A program made the translations under genes and the position numbers. DNA of 64,000 bases from CAXQZM01 sp965229645 (GTDB lineage: Bacteria > Pseudomonadota > Alphaproteobacteria > UBA7985), in the NCBI GenBank assembly GCA_965229645.1, contig OZ245893.1, forward strand, positions 2,542,001-2,606,000. The letters run 5' to 3'. Below, piece after piece: positions 8,285-17,187 of the stretch (its first letter is position 1; each line of letters starts with the position of its first letter). The notes beneath the pieces are model-generated. The model worked only from the letters and a program-made list of their open reading frames with translations, was not told where the DNA came from and made no database searches.

Positions 8285-10426
8285 ATGCGTCGCCACCAGC
8301 TTCACTATGGTCTCTATGCCCTTGCGGCGGTTTGGGGCCTCTACATCTTCATTCCGCCTGTGCAGGGGGCGGTTTCGACCCTTTATGCGGGCCTGGCGAC
8401 GGGCCTCCATGGCCTGTATCGTGGCTATGCGGATGTGATCGGCCCTGTCTTATCGTGGGTGTCGATCCACCGCGGCGGCTTTGCGGCGGGGATCATTCTG
8501 GTGCTGCTCGGTTTGCTGATCTGGTCGATTGGGGTCGGCCTGCGTCAATCGAAAATTCGGGAAAAGGACGAGATTTTCGGCGACCCCGAGCGCACGAAAG
8601 GCGGCTGGTATTGGATGGTGTGCGGCCTCACCTCCCTCGCGCTGGTTTGGTTTTACTTTTCTTGGGGCGCGGCGCGGGCCTTCTTTCCCAACGCGGCGAA
8701 CGAGATCTGCCAGGTCGCAACGCTGAACACGGCCATGCGCCCCATCGGCGGGGCCTTGCCGCCGCGCTACTTCCTCGGCACCTCGGTGATTCGGGCAACG
8801 CACGGGGAATTCGCCGAAATCGAGACCCTGAGCGCGCAAGTTGCCTTAAGCGAGTCCCATCGCGCGCACCTAGAGGCAGTGGTCGCCGAAATGGAGGCCC
8901 TGCTCGCGGATCTGTCGGATCCCGCCGCTTTGGCCCCGAACGTCGCGGCAGACATCGCGGCGGTCGCCACGGGCCTGACCCAGGCCGCGGCAGACTTGCG
9001 CGCGGGCCAGCACCCGGCCATGGTCGATGCCGAAACCCTGACCGCCAACCGCGCCCAAGCCGCCTGGGGCGTTGCCGAGGAAGCAACGCGGGAGATTCCC
9101 TTTGCCCCCACAACCCCGCGCGGCGCCCTGTTTGTTGCGGTCGCCAGCGATGTTGAGGCCCTGACCAAAGATTTCCAGCGTATCAAAAACCTCACCCCTG
9201 ATCGGGAAGCCCGTATGGACGCCTTGAAGGACGACCTTAGGGCGCTCAAGGCGGAGTTTGCCGCTCTGGACGACACGGCCAGCGCCGCCCGCACGCGCAT
9301 CATCCGCAAACTTGAGGGGCGGTCGCGCGCGCTTGCCAGAGGCACAATTTTCCCACCCTCAGCGCTGGACCCGATTCAAGACGCCATGGCAACCTTGGCC
9401 TCCGCCTCCGCTGCTGCCCAAGGCGGGCTCTGGTACATCGATGCGGTCTTACTGCCCACCGACACGATTGAGCGCACTTCGACGGTTTGCACCGAATTCG
9501 GCTCGGGCCGCTGGCTGCCGAAGCCCCTGGACGTGGTGGCGCGCTTTGGCGAAATGGCCAACATCCACCTCAATGCCGACGCTAAGGCCCTCAATCCCAC
9601 CACGGGTCAACCGTTCCGCCCTGGCGGGATGAAGGGGGTGCGGCTCTTGTGGGTCAAATGGTTGCCCGTCGCCGATGTCGTGGCGCCGCTCATTCCCGAC
9701 GGGTTGGTTGACTTGGTGCCTGGTCCCTATCCCAGACATGCGACCGACGGCACTTTTCAGCACAACTTCAAATCGCGCCTCTTGGCCCTGGCCCAGGGGG
9801 ATGTGAACTTGGGTTACATGCCCATGCTCGACGGGCACGTCTGGGATTCGCTGTATCGGGTTTTGGTCGCCATGTTGCTGGGTATTGGTATTGGTGTCCC
9901 GCTCGGCATCATGATGGGGGCCTCGCGGTTCTTCAAATCCTACTTTGATCCCTTGATCGAACTTTATCGACCGATCCCCCCGCTCGCGTGGGCGCCGCTG
10001 ATCTTAACCGCAATCGGTTTGGGGGACGCAGGAAAGATCACCCTCCTGTTCATGGTTGCCCTTGCCATCATGATCATCTCCGCGCGCACGGGCGCGATTT
10101 CGACCCAGTTGTCAAAAATCCGTGCGTCCCATTCGCTCGGCGCGACCCAAGGGCAGATTTTGCGGCAGGTCATTCTGCCCAACGCCATGCCCGAAATCCT
10201 CACAGGCATCCGAATTGCCATTGGTGTCTGCTGGGGCACCTTGGTCGCGGCGGAGCTGCTGGCGGGGGAAACGGGCATCGGTTTCGTCGAAAATGTCGCC
10301 TCCAAAACCCAGGACTATACGACGATTTGGGTCACGATCCTGATTATGGGGATGCTGGGCTTCGCGCTCGATCTGCTCATGCGCTGGATCATCACCAAAA
10401 CCATCCCCTGGCGTGGCAAGGGATAG
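8285..10426 (+). CDS. ABC transporter permease with very long N-terminal extension
   Basis: 713 residues, against about 250-280 for TauC/SsuC. The canonical permease domain occupies roughly residues 515-713 (WDSLYRVLVAMLLGIGIGVP onward) with the coupling EAA-type loop RASHSLGATQGQILRQVILP near residue 610. The first 130 residues hold three predicted membrane helices. Residues about 165-380 are mostly helical and charged (SHRAHLEAVVAEMEALLADL, REARMDALKDDLRALKAEFA), probably a periplasmic coiled coil. Residues 385-515 form another soluble segment. Substrate import with the preceding ATPase and binding protein is well supported; the role of the extension is unknown. Confidence 0.85.
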   Translation: MRRHQLHYGLYALAAVWGLYIFIPPVQGAVSTLYAGLATGLHGLYRGYADVIGPVLSWVSIHRGGFAAGIILVLLGLLIWSIGVGLRQSKIREKDEIFGDPERTKGGWYWMVCGLTSLALVWFYFSWGAARAFFPNAANEICQVATLNTAMRPIGGALPPRYFLGTSVIRATHGEFAEIETLSAQVALSESHRAHLEAVVAEMEALLADLSDPAALAPNVAADIAAVATGLTQAAADLRAGQHPAMVDAETLTANRAQAAWGVAEEATREIPFAPTTPRGALFVAVASDVEALTKDFQRIKNLTPDREARMDALKDDLRALKAEFAALDDTASAARTRIIRKLEGRSRALARGTIFPPSALDPIQDAMATLASASAAAQGGLWYIDAVLLPTDTIERTSTVCTEFGSGRWLPKPLDVVARFGEMANIHLNADAKALNPTTGQPFRPGGMKGVRLLWVKWLPVADVVAPLIPDGLVDLVPGPYPRHATDGTFQHNFKSRLLALAQGDVNLGYMPMLDGHVWDSLYRVLVAMLLGIGIGVPLGIMMGASRFFKSYFDPLIELYRPIPPLAWAPLILTAIGLGDAGKITLLFMVALAIMIISARTGAISTQLSKIRASHSLGATQGQILRQVILPNAMPEILTGIRIAIGVCWGTLVAAELLAGETGIGFVENVASKTQDYTTIWVTILIMGMLGFALDLLMRWIITKTIPWRGKG

Positions 10427-10437
10427 GGTTGGCCTGA

Positions 10438-11811
10438 TTACCCCATGGGATTCAAATACCAGCGGGCCTCGGTCGGCGTTCGTTCTTTTAGGTACCAATT
10501 CAGTTCTTCGCGTTTGACCTTGTAGTATCGGTCCCAGATGTCCGTGCCCAAGCGGGGGCGCAGGATTTGCGAGGCCTTGTGCGCGTCCAATGCATCCAAA
10601 AAATTGCGCGGCATGCCGTCTTGCCAGTCGAGGCTGGCGTTGCCTTCGGCAGGGGGGCCAGGGTCAATTTGGTGTTTGAGGCCGTGGTGCATTCCCGCCA
10701 GCACCGCCGCCATGGCGAAGTAAGGATTGGCGTCGGCACCCGCGACGCGGTGTTCGATCCGTCGGTCTCGATCGGTCAGTTGGGGGACGCGCGCGACCAC
10801 GGAACGATTTTCGACCGCCCAAAATTTTCCCATGGGCACGAACATATGCGGTTCCAAGCGCCGCCAGGCATGGGGGGAGGCGGCGAAGATCAGCATGCCC
10901 TCGTAAAGGGTTTCTAAAATGCCGCCGATGGCGTGGCGCAGGGGGGCGTTGAGGTCTCCAGAACCTGCGAAAATGTTGTGGCCGTCCCGATCGACCAAGC
11001 TGGCGTGCAGGTGCATGCCGTTGCCCGCATCACCGTCGAACGGTTTGGACATGAAAGTCGCGCGGTAGCCCTTGCGCGAGGCCACCCGCTTGACCGTGCG
11101 CATCAGGGCCATGGCCTCGTGCACCACTTGGGTCGCGCCGACACTGTGGCGCAAGTTGACTTCAAATTGACCGCCGCCGTACTCGCATACCGACCCTTCA
11201 ACGTCGAGGCCCTGGGCGGTGCAGCACCGCTCAATCTCCCGCAGCACGGGATCAAAGCCGTCGTAGGTGCCGATATGATAGACCTGGGGGTCGGATTCGG
11301 GTTGGCCCGTCGCGGGGTTGAGGGCGCGGCGGGGTTGGCCGTTGCGGTCGTTTTTCTTGTCGACCAAGTAAAATTCCAATTCCACCGCGACGTCCGCGCG
11401 GAGGCCAAGATCGGCGAGCAGAGCCGCCTCGACCCGCTCCAGCAGCGCGGCGGGCGAGTTTTCGTGCGGGCTCCCGTCATGATGATGCATGGTCAGCATG
11501 ACCTGACCCGTACGGCCTGTTTCGTCCCAAGGTTGGGGGGCCAGTGTTCCGCCCACCCCAAAGCAGAACTTATCGGGGTCGCCGTCGTACCAACCATAGC
11601 CATCGACGTCGGGAATATCGCCGAAGGGCAAGGAAATAAGGTTCGAGCCCGTGATTCGAACCTCTCCCTTCACCAACTTAGTCCATTCCTGGCGCGGCAA
11701 ACGCTTTCCACGCGGATGCCCTTGGAAATCGATGAAGGCCGCGTCGATCCACCCCATGTCGGGATGGTCCGACGCGAATCGATCCAGCTCTGCTTGGGTG
11801 AGGCGGGCCAC
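10438..11811 (-). CDS. glutamine synthetase family protein (gamma-glutamylpolyamine synthetase-like)
   Basis: 457 residues starting at GTG (11811). It has the glutamine synthetase catalytic fold: AVELEFYLV with the metal-binding Glu, EYGGGQFEVNLRHS, NGMHLHASLVD (the ammonium/nucleotide-site His region) and the Arg-rich VENRSVVARVPQLTDRDRRIEHRVAGADANPYFAMAAVLAG. This matches the PuuA/GlnA3 group, which ligates glutamate to amines, better than true GlnA. A RidA gene precedes it by 3 bp on the same transcript. The pairing suggests amine or amino-acid catabolism. It converges with the ABC permease, with 11 bp between the ends. Confidence 0.85.
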   Translation of the reverse strand: MARLTQAELDRFASDHPDMGWIDAAFIDFQGHPRGKRLPRQEWTKLVKGEVRITGSNLISLPFGDIPDVDGYGWYDGDPDKFCFGVGGTLAPQPWDETGRTGQVMLTMHHHDGSPHENSPAALLERVEAALLADLGLRADVAVELEFYLVDKKNDRNGQPRRALNPATGQPESDPQVYHIGTYDGFDPVLREIERCCTAQGLDVEGSVCEYGGGQFEVNLRHSVGATQVVHEAMALMRTVKRVASRKGYRATFMSKPFDGDAGNGMHLHASLVDRDGHNIFAGSGDLNAPLRHAIGGILETLYEGMLIFAASPHAWRRLEPHMFVPMGKFWAVENRSVVARVPQLTDRDRRIEHRVAGADANPYFAMAAVLAGMHHGLKHQIDPGPPAEGNASLDWQDGMPRNFLDALDAHKASQILRPRLGTDIWDRYYKVKREELNWYLKERTPTEARWYLNPMG

Positions 11812-11814
11812 GGG

Positions 11815-12276
11815 TCAACCGATTTCGATGAGGGCGTCGATTTCAACCGCCGCCCCGCGCGGCAGCGAGGGGACGGAAACCGCAACGCGGCTGTGCTTGC
11901 CTGCGTCGCCCAATACCGTCGCCAAGAGATTCGACGCGCCGTTAATCACCTCGGGCTGGTCGGTGAAATCCGCTGTCGAATTCACAAAGCCCGTCAATTT
12001 GACGATCCGTTTGATACGTGCCAAGTCGCCAAGCGCAGCTTTGGCTTGGGCCAAAATTGCCAAGGCGCAACGCTCCGCTGCTTGAGCGGCAGCTTCGGCA
12101 CTCAGGTCCGCACCCGCGGTTCCCTGCATGATGGTTCCGTTTGCGTCCTGGCTGATTTGCCCAGAGACATAGAGATGGTTCCCCGAAATCACAAAGGGCA
12201 GATAGTTGGCAGCTGGGGCGGGCGCTGGGGGCAGAGCGTAGTTGTAATGGGCGGCAAGGGCGGCTTCGACGGTCAT
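11815..12276 (-). CDS. RidA family protein
   Basis: 153 residues of the YjgF/YER057c/UK114 fold. LPFVISGNHLYVSGQISQD is the strand-loop region. The conserved RidA arginine appears to be in IKRIVKLTGFVNSTADFTDQ or near SRVAVSVPSLPRGAAVEIDALIEIG. RidA proteins hydrolyse reactive enamine/imine intermediates. It is the first gene of a two-gene operon with the glutamine-synthetase-like ligase (3 bp gap). This longer RidA subgroup often sits with catabolic operons rather than acting as the general RidA. Confidence 0.85.
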   Translation of the reverse strand: MTVEAALAAHYNYALPPAPAPAANYLPFVISGNHLYVSGQISQDANGTIMQGTAGADLSAEAAAQAAERCALAILAQAKAALGDLARIKRIVKLTGFVNSTADFTDQPEVINGASNLLATVLGDAGKHSRVAVSVPSLPRGAAVEIDALIEIG

Positions 12277-12419
12277 GATGGCATCCTCTGTTAAACAGAG
12301 TTCCCATAGCTTTGCAGAATTGCGAGTCTAGCCTTGCAAGGCGTGGAATTGTTCCTGCGACCGTCCCTGTCTAAGGTGCGTCACACTCAAGTTTCAGAAT
12401 TCACAAAGGGGGAGACGCC

Positions 12420-13373
12420 ATGTCCCGCAACAAAATTTCGCTGGTTGGTGCAGGCAATATCGGGGGGACACTCGCGCTGCTGGCGGGTATGAAGGAATTG
12501 GGCGACGTGGTCTTGCTCGACCTCGCGGACGGTGTTGCTAAAGGCAAAGCCTTGGATCTAGCCGAAGCCGCGCCCGTGGAGGGCTTCGACGCCCGCCTCT
12601 CGGGAACCGCCGACTATGGGGACATAGCAGGTTCCGACGTGATTATCGTGACGGCAGGGGTGGCGCGCAAGCCGGGCATGAGCCGGGATGATCTCCTCGG
12701 GATCAATGTCAAAGTCATGCAAGCCGTCGGCGCAGGGATTCGCGAACACGCTCCCGATGCCTTCGTGATCTGTATCACCAACCCCCTTGATGCCATGGTA
12801 AAGGTCCTGCAGGAGGCGTGCGGGCTGCCCGAACGCAAAGTCGTCGGCATGGCGGGGGTCTTGGATTCGGCGCGGTTTCGGCATTTTTTGGCCGCGGAGA
12901 TGGATGTGTCGGTCGAGGATGTCAGCGCCTTCGTCCTTGGCGGTCATGGGGATACCATGGTTCCCGTGGTCGACTACACAACCGTGGCGGGAATCAATCT
13001 GCCCACACTGGTCCAAATGGGCTGGATCACGCAGGCACGGATCGACGCCATCGTCGAACGGACACGAAAAGGCGGCGGCGAAATCGTCCAGTTGCTCGGC
13101 ACGGGGTCGGCCTTTTACGCGCCCGCATCGTCCGCCATCGCCATGGCGGACGCCTATTTGAAGGACAAGAAACGCCTACTGCCTTGCGCGGCCCATCTAA
13201 AGGGCCAGTATGGGGTTGAGGACCTTTACGTTGGCGTGCCCGTGATCATCGGCGCCGACGGGGTAGAGCGGATCGTAGAACTGCCGCTTGGCGATCAAGA
13301 AAAAGCCATGTTCGACACCTCAGTAGCAGCGGTACGCGGGTTGATGGCGGATGTTCGTAACCTTGTTGGCTAA
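12420..13373 (+). CDS. mdh: malate dehydrogenase
   Basis: 317 residues of the LDH-like MDH class. The NAD-binding VGAGNIGGTLALLAG is at the N terminus, LLDLADG supplies the ribose-binding Asp, and GVARKPGMSRDDLLGIN carries the mobile-loop Arg residues typical of MDH. ITNPLDAM and the catalytic GGHGDTMVPV complete the active site. It interconverts malate and oxaloacetate in the TCA cycle. A strong GGGGGAGA ribosome site precedes the ATG. In many alphaproteobacteria mdh heads a sucCDAB operon; here it stands alone and ends in a perfect hairpin. Confidence 0.95.
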   Translation: MSRNKISLVGAGNIGGTLALLAGMKELGDVVLLDLADGVAKGKALDLAEAAPVEGFDARLSGTADYGDIAGSDVIIVTAGVARKPGMSRDDLLGINVKVMQAVGAGIREHAPDAFVICITNPLDAMVKVLQEACGLPERKVVGMAGVLDSARFRHFLAAEMDVSVEDVSAFVLGGHGDTMVPVVDYTTVAGINLPTLVQMGWITQARIDAIVERTRKGGGEIVQLLGTGSAFYAPASSAIAMADAYLKDKKRLLPCAAHLKGQYGVEDLYVGVPVIIGADGVERIVELPLGDQEKAMFDTSVAAVRGLMADVRNLVG

Positions 13374-13386
13374 GGCCAACAAGGTT
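13359..13386 (+). terminator. perfect 12-bp hairpin over the mdh stop codon
   Basis: AACCTTGTTGGC (13359-13370) and GCCAACAAGGTT (13375-13386) form a 12 bp perfect stem with loop TAAG; the TAA is the mdh stop. No T-run follows, so it is not a classical intrinsic terminator. It may protect the mRNA 3' end, pause polymerase or bind a dimeric protein. Confidence 0.6.
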
Positions 13387-13493
13387 GGAGGGGGTTGGCG
13401 AACCACATCTGCAAGGAATTTTATTTTCGCGGTCTAGACGAGCCGAAAATAGTTTTGTAAGTCGTTGAAATATTTTAATAATTTGATGATTTT

Positions 13494-14588
13494 ATGCGAA
13501 ATTTTATACGCTATGTCGGGGTGGCTGCGGCCTGCGGTGCCTTAGCCGCTTGCGAGTTTTTGGGCGGCGTGTCCTTTCAAAATGCGGGGCAGTTGCAGTT
13601 GCGCCCCGTGTCCTTTGCCGCCTTGCCGAACTGGCGCAACGATGATCAGGCGGCGGCCTTGCAGGCCTTTTTGGTCTCCTGCACGTCGATCAATCGGCGC
13701 AACGCGCGCGAGGACTTCGGCCCTGCACCTGGCTTTGGCAAGGTTCGACTTTGGCAGGGGGCCTGTCGGGCAGCGAGCCGCGTGCCGGGCGAGTCCAACG
13801 CCATGGCCAAAGCCTTTTTTGAGCAAACCTTCCAACCCTACGCCGTCAAAGGAACGGGGACCTTCACTGGATACTACGAAACTGCGGTTCGCGGCGCGCG
13901 TCAACGCGGCGGCGCCTACCAGTTTCCCGTTTATGCCAAACCCGCCGATTTGACCAACCCCTACCACACAAGGGCGCGGATCGACCAAGGCGCTTTGCGC
14001 GGGCGGGGGTTGGAAATCCTCTACCTCACATCCGCCGCTGACGCCTTCTTGCTTCATGTTCAGGGGTCGGGCGCCATTTCTTTGCCCGACGGCAGCACGA
14101 CGCGCCTATCCTTTGCCGCGCACAACGGCCACGGCTTTCGATCCATCAGCGGCGCGCTGCGTGCGGCGGGGTACGATACGGCCCGAGAGGGCGCGACCAT
14201 GGTCGACTATCGGCGTTGGCTGAACCAACATCCGAACAAGGCGGTGCAGGTGATCCAAGCCAATCCGCGCTATATTTTCTTTTCTGAGCATAAGGCCAAG
14301 GGTCCGCTCGGCGCGCAAGGTGTGCCCCTCACCCCTGGGCGATCCCTGGCCATCGACCGCGACCATATCGGCCTGGGCACGCCCATCTATCTCAATACCC
14401 AATACGCAGACCCGCGGGCGGGCAACGCGCGCCGCGCCTTGCGGCGGCTCGTCATCGCCCAAGACACGGGCGCGGCGATCACGGGCACGGTGCGCGGTGA
14501 TTTTTACTGGGGCACGGGGGAGGTTGCCCTGCAGTACGCGGGGCGGATGAAAGAAAGCGGCAGCTATACCTTGTTGCTGCCGAAGTGA
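13494..14588 (+). CDS. mltA: membrane-bound lytic murein transglycosylase A
   Basis: 364 residues. The N terminus VGVAAACGALAAC ends in a lipobox (LAAC), so it should be an outer-membrane lipoprotein. The MltA barrel includes FFEQTFQPYAVKGTGTFTGYYE, and the C-terminal 3D domain is seen in PLTPGRSLAIDRDHIGLGTP and LVIAQDTGAAITGTVRGDFYWGTG, with the catalytic Asp expected in this part. MltA cleaves peptidoglycan to 1,6-anhydro-muropeptides. Neighbouring Smr and XRE genes downstream are typical for alphaproteobacteria, here with a methyltransferase between. Confidence 0.93.
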   Translation: MRNFIRYVGVAAACGALAACEFLGGVSFQNAGQLQLRPVSFAALPNWRNDDQAAALQAFLVSCTSINRRNAREDFGPAPGFGKVRLWQGACRAASRVPGESNAMAKAFFEQTFQPYAVKGTGTFTGYYETAVRGARQRGGAYQFPVYAKPADLTNPYHTRARIDQGALRGRGLEILYLTSAADAFLLHVQGSGAISLPDGSTTRLSFAAHNGHGFRSISGALRAAGYDTAREGATMVDYRRWLNQHPNKAVQVIQANPRYIFFSEHKAKGPLGAQGVPLTPGRSLAIDRDHIGLGTPIYLNTQYADPRAGNARRALRRLVIAQDTGAAITGTVRGDFYWGTGEVALQYAGRMKESGSYTLLLPK

Positions 14589-14606
14589 GGTCATAGGTTG
14601 GCGGCT

Positions 14607-15245
14607 ATGAAGGACCCCCCAAAGCTGCAACTGCTGAAGCAGGAGGCGGCGCGGCAGAATTTTGCCCTGTCTTGCGACGATACGACGGGGGCCTTTTTGC
14701 GCGCGCTGGCGGCGACCCGGCCTTTGGGAACGGTGTTGGAACTCGGCACGGGCATTGGGGTTTCTACCGCCTGGTTGTTGGACGGTTTGGCCAGCGGCAC
14801 CCGATTGGTTTCGGTGGAAAAGAACGCGACCTGGAGCAGCCTTGCCAAGTCGTACTTGGGCGGGGATCTGCGGATCGCCTTTCATGTGCAGGACGCCACG
14901 GCCTTTTTGCAAGACATGGTCGAGGTTGGCGTGCAGAAATTCGATCTGATTTTTGCCGACGCGCCCGCGGGCAAGTATCGCGATTTGGATAAGACCATCG
15001 ACTTGCTCGGCGACGGCGGCATGCTGGTGTTCGACGATATGCGCATCGGGGCCGATTGGCGCGCGGGCCGGGTGGAGCGGGTGCAAAAGCTCCGCGCCAA
15101 TCTCTTGACTTACCCCGCGTTGCGGGTCGCCGAATTGGACGTCGGTTCGGGCTTGGTCTTGGCGGTCAAGGGCGATTTGCCGCCGACGCGCCGGGGCCGT
15201 GCTGCGCGCCGCGCCCAACCCGCGCCCGCCATGAACGATGGCTAA
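14607..15245 (+). CDS. O-methyltransferase-like class I methyltransferase
   Basis: About 212 residues. VLELGTGIGVSTAWLLDGL is SAM motif I, LVSVEKNATWSSLAKSYL is motif II and FDLIFADAPAGKYRDLDKTIDLL is motif IV, as in the O-methyltransferase group that includes catechol-type enzymes. The substrate is unknown. The ATG at 14607 is preferred over a TTG at 14598. The end overlaps the Smr gene by 8 bp, so the two are translationally coupled. It interrupts the usual mltA-smr adjacency. Confidence 0.78.
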   Translation: MKDPPKLQLLKQEAARQNFALSCDDTTGAFLRALAATRPLGTVLELGTGIGVSTAWLLDGLASGTRLVSVEKNATWSSLAKSYLGGDLRIAFHVQDATAFLQDMVEVGVQKFDLIFADAPAGKYRDLDKTIDLLGDGGMLVFDDMRIGADWRAGRVERVQKLRANLLTYPALRVAELDVGSGLVLAVKGDLPPTRRGRAARRAQPAPAMNDG

Positions 15246-15849
15246 GCGCCGACTGCCCGCTTTGGCGGCAGAGGACCAAGCCCTTTGGGACGCCCTGAAG
15301 CAGGACATCCGCCCCCTTCACCAAGTCCCCACCCCTGGGGGCTCGACGGGCCCCGACCTTGCGCCGATCCCCAGTGCGCCGAAGGCCCAGCGGTCATCGC
15401 GACCCAAGCCCATGCCTATGGTTTGGCACGCGCCTGGAATCTTTGCCAAGGCTGCCGCATCGCCACGAACCCCAGGGCTCTCGGGGTCTCAGCCGAGCGA
15501 CCTTCGCCAGGGAGGATCGCGCGGTCTGGACCGCGCAGGCGCGCAGCGGTTGCGACGGGGGAAAATGCCGATTGAGGCAACCCTCGACTTGCATGGGCTG
15601 ACCCAAGCCCAAGCGCAAGGCCAGCTCGAGGCCTTTGTGATGGGGGCGGCAACGGCGGGCAAACGTCATCTGTTGGTGATTACGGGCAAAGGCCGCACGT
15701 CGGGCGGCGAGGGCGTGTTGCGGACGCGGGTCCCCGAGTGGCTCGGCCAAGAGCCGCTCGGGCGCTTGGTTTTGGCCTTTGCTTACGCCAAGCGGCACGA
15801 CGGTGATCAAGGCGCGCTCTATTTGCTGCTCCGTCGGCGGCATGGGTGA
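15238..15849 (+). CDS. Smr/MutS2-C-terminal domain protein
   Basis: 203 residues. The C-terminal half is a Smr domain: ATLDLHGLTQAQAQGQLEAFV, then LLVITGKGRTSGGEGVLRTRVPEWL. The DLHG and TGKG motifs correspond to the conserved DxH and GxG of this nuclease fold. The first 100 residues are low complexity and proline-rich. Smr proteins cleave DNA or RNA structures; the precise target is unknown. It overlaps the gene on each side, in the order mltA, methyltransferase, smr, xre. Confidence 0.85.
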   Translation: MAKRRLPALAAEDQALWDALKQDIRPLHQVPTPGGSTGPDLAPIPSAPKAQRSSRPKPMPMVWHAPGIFAKAAASPRTPGLSGSQPSDLRQGGSRGLDRAGAQRLRRGKMPIEATLDLHGLTQAQAQGQLEAFVMGAATAGKRHLLVITGKGRTSGGEGVLRTRVPEWLGQEPLGRLVLAFAYAKRHDGDQGALYLLLRRRHG

Positions 15850-15857
15850 GATTTAGA

Positions 15858-16265
15858 ATGGCAGAGCGGACCCCTTTTGGATTGAAGTTGGCAGAACTGC
15901 GGGCGGAACGAGGCATGAGCCTCAAGACCTTGGCGCGGCGGCTTAATGTTACGCCCGCTTACTTGTCGGCGCTTGAGACGGGCGCGCGGGGTGTCGCCAG
16001 CCCACGCCTGCTGCACCAACTTTACCAAGTCTTTGCCATCATATGGGACGAGGCCGATGCCTTGGCGGCCCTTGCGCGCGAGTCCAATCCGCAACCCAAG
16101 CTCGATGTGCGGGGCAAATCCGCAGACCATGTTAGGCTGGCCAACGTGCTGGCCGCACAGGTGCCGACGTTCAGCAAGGCGCAAGTTGCTTCCTGGCTGC
16201 AAAAGCTCGAACCCCCAAATCCTTCTGATCACGGTCCAGGCTTTGATAACCTCACACCAGATTAG
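15858..16265 (+). CDS. XRE family transcriptional regulator
   Basis: About 135 residues. An N-terminal helix-turn-helix is evident: FGLKLAELRAERGMSLKTLA followed by RLNVTPAYLSALETGARGV. The rest is a short helical tail with no recognisable ligand-binding domain. The ATG at 15858 is preferred to a GTG at 15846, which would overlap the smr gene. It is the last gene before the ribosomal operon. In other alphaproteobacteria this gene commonly follows smr. Confidence 0.82.
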   Translation: MAERTPFGLKLAELRAERGMSLKTLARRLNVTPAYLSALETGARGVASPRLLHQLYQVFAIIWDEADALAALARESNPQPKLDVRGKSADHVRLANVLAAQVPTFSKAQVASWLQKLEPPNPSDHGPGFDNLTPD

Positions 16266-16488
16266 GATATTAAAACCCAAAATAAAAGTCACGCCCGATT
16301 TAGGTCTTGCGGAATCGCGCGGCGCGTGCTTAGGCCCGCCGCGTTATAGCTGGTGCCCTGCGGGGTTTCGGCGCGCAGGAAGGTTCGGCCGCGTGGAAAC
16401 TGTGCGATTCGCATCGCACAAGTCCCGAGGACCCGTGTTTTTTTGTGCTTTGGTATGAACAAATCATTCGTTTTGAGAGGCCCGCGTC
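16266..16488 (+). promoter_or_regulatory. leader region of the spc operon with hairpin
   Basis: No gene is visible. The canonical upstream genes (rpsQ, rpmC, rplP) are absent, so this stretch must supply the promoter and leader of rplN. TGTGCGAT (16401-16408) and ATCGCACA (16413-16420) form an 8 bp stem with loop TCGC. A small GTCC..GGAC hairpin and a run of seven T (16438-16444) follow. This could be an attenuator or a fossil terminator. I could not assign a convincing -35/-10 pair. Confidence 0.4.
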
Positions 16489-16857
16489 ATGATCCAGATG
16501 CAGTCAAACTTAGACGTCGCTGATAATTCAGGGGCCAAGCGCGTGCAGTGTATCAAGGTCTTGGGGGGCTCGCACCGGAAGACCGCGTCGATCGGAGACA
16601 TTATTGTCGTTTCCATTAAGGAAGCGATTCCCAGGGGCCGGGTCAAAAAGGGCGACGTTCAGCGCGCGGTGATCGTCCGTACCGCCAAAGATATCCAGCG
16701 CGAAGACGGCACCGCGATTCGGTTCGACACCAATGCCGCGGTTCTGATCAATAAGAACAACGAACCGATTGGGACGCGCATTTTCGGCCCCGTTACGCGG
16801 GAGCTGCGGTCCAAAAACTTCATGAAAATCGTCTCTCTGGCGCCGGAGGTTTTGTAA
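16489..16857 (+). CDS. rplN: 50S ribosomal protein L14
   Basis: 122 residues, full length for bacterial L14. The start MIQMQSNLDVADNSGAKRVQCIKV and the end EPIGTRIFGPVTRELRSKNFMKIVSLAPEVL are diagnostic. L14 sits at the subunit interface and forms bridges to the 30S subunit. It opens the spc operon here, with the usual preceding S10-operon genes missing from the window. The rplX start follows the stop codon immediately. Confidence 0.98.
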   Translation: MIQMQSNLDVADNSGAKRVQCIKVLGGSHRKTASIGDIIVVSIKEAIPRGRVKKGDVQRAVIVRTAKDIQREDGTAIRFDTNAAVLINKNNEPIGTRIFGPVTRELRSKNFMKIVSLAPEVL

Positions 16858-16858
16858 G

Positions 16859-17167
16859 ATGGCTGCGAAAATTAAAAAGGGCGACCGTGTTCAGGTCATG
16901 GCGGGAAAAGATAAGGGGCGCCAAGGCGAGGTGACGCAGGTGTTGCCCAAAGAGGGGCGGTTGATCGTCACGGGTCTCAACTTGGTCAAGCGCCACACAA
17001 AACCCAATCAGGGCAATCGCGGGGGCATTTTGGAGCAGGAAGCTCCCCTTGCGGTGTCAAATGTCATGGTTTTGGATGCGGACGAAAAACCAACCCGGGT
17101 CGGGTTTCGCCGCAACGCCGATGGCGTCAAGGAACGCTTTGCCAAGTCCACGGGCGCCACGCTCTAG
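16859..17167 (+). CDS. rplX: 50S ribosomal protein L24
   Basis: 102 residues. The KOW motif is at the N terminus (IKKGDRVQVMAGKDKGRQGEVTQVL), followed by GLNLVKRHTKPNQGNRGGILEQEAPLAVSNVM, typical of L24, an early assembly protein of the 50S subunit. It begins one base after the rplN stop, in the canonical order L14-L24-L5. Confidence 0.98.
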   Translation: MAAKIKKGDRVQVMAGKDKGRQGEVTQVLPKEGRLIVTGLNLVKRHTKPNQGNRGGILEQEAPLAVSNVMVLDADEKPTRVGFRRNADGVKERFAKSTGATL

Positions 17168-17187
17168 GGTAGAAGGGTAGATAGACA

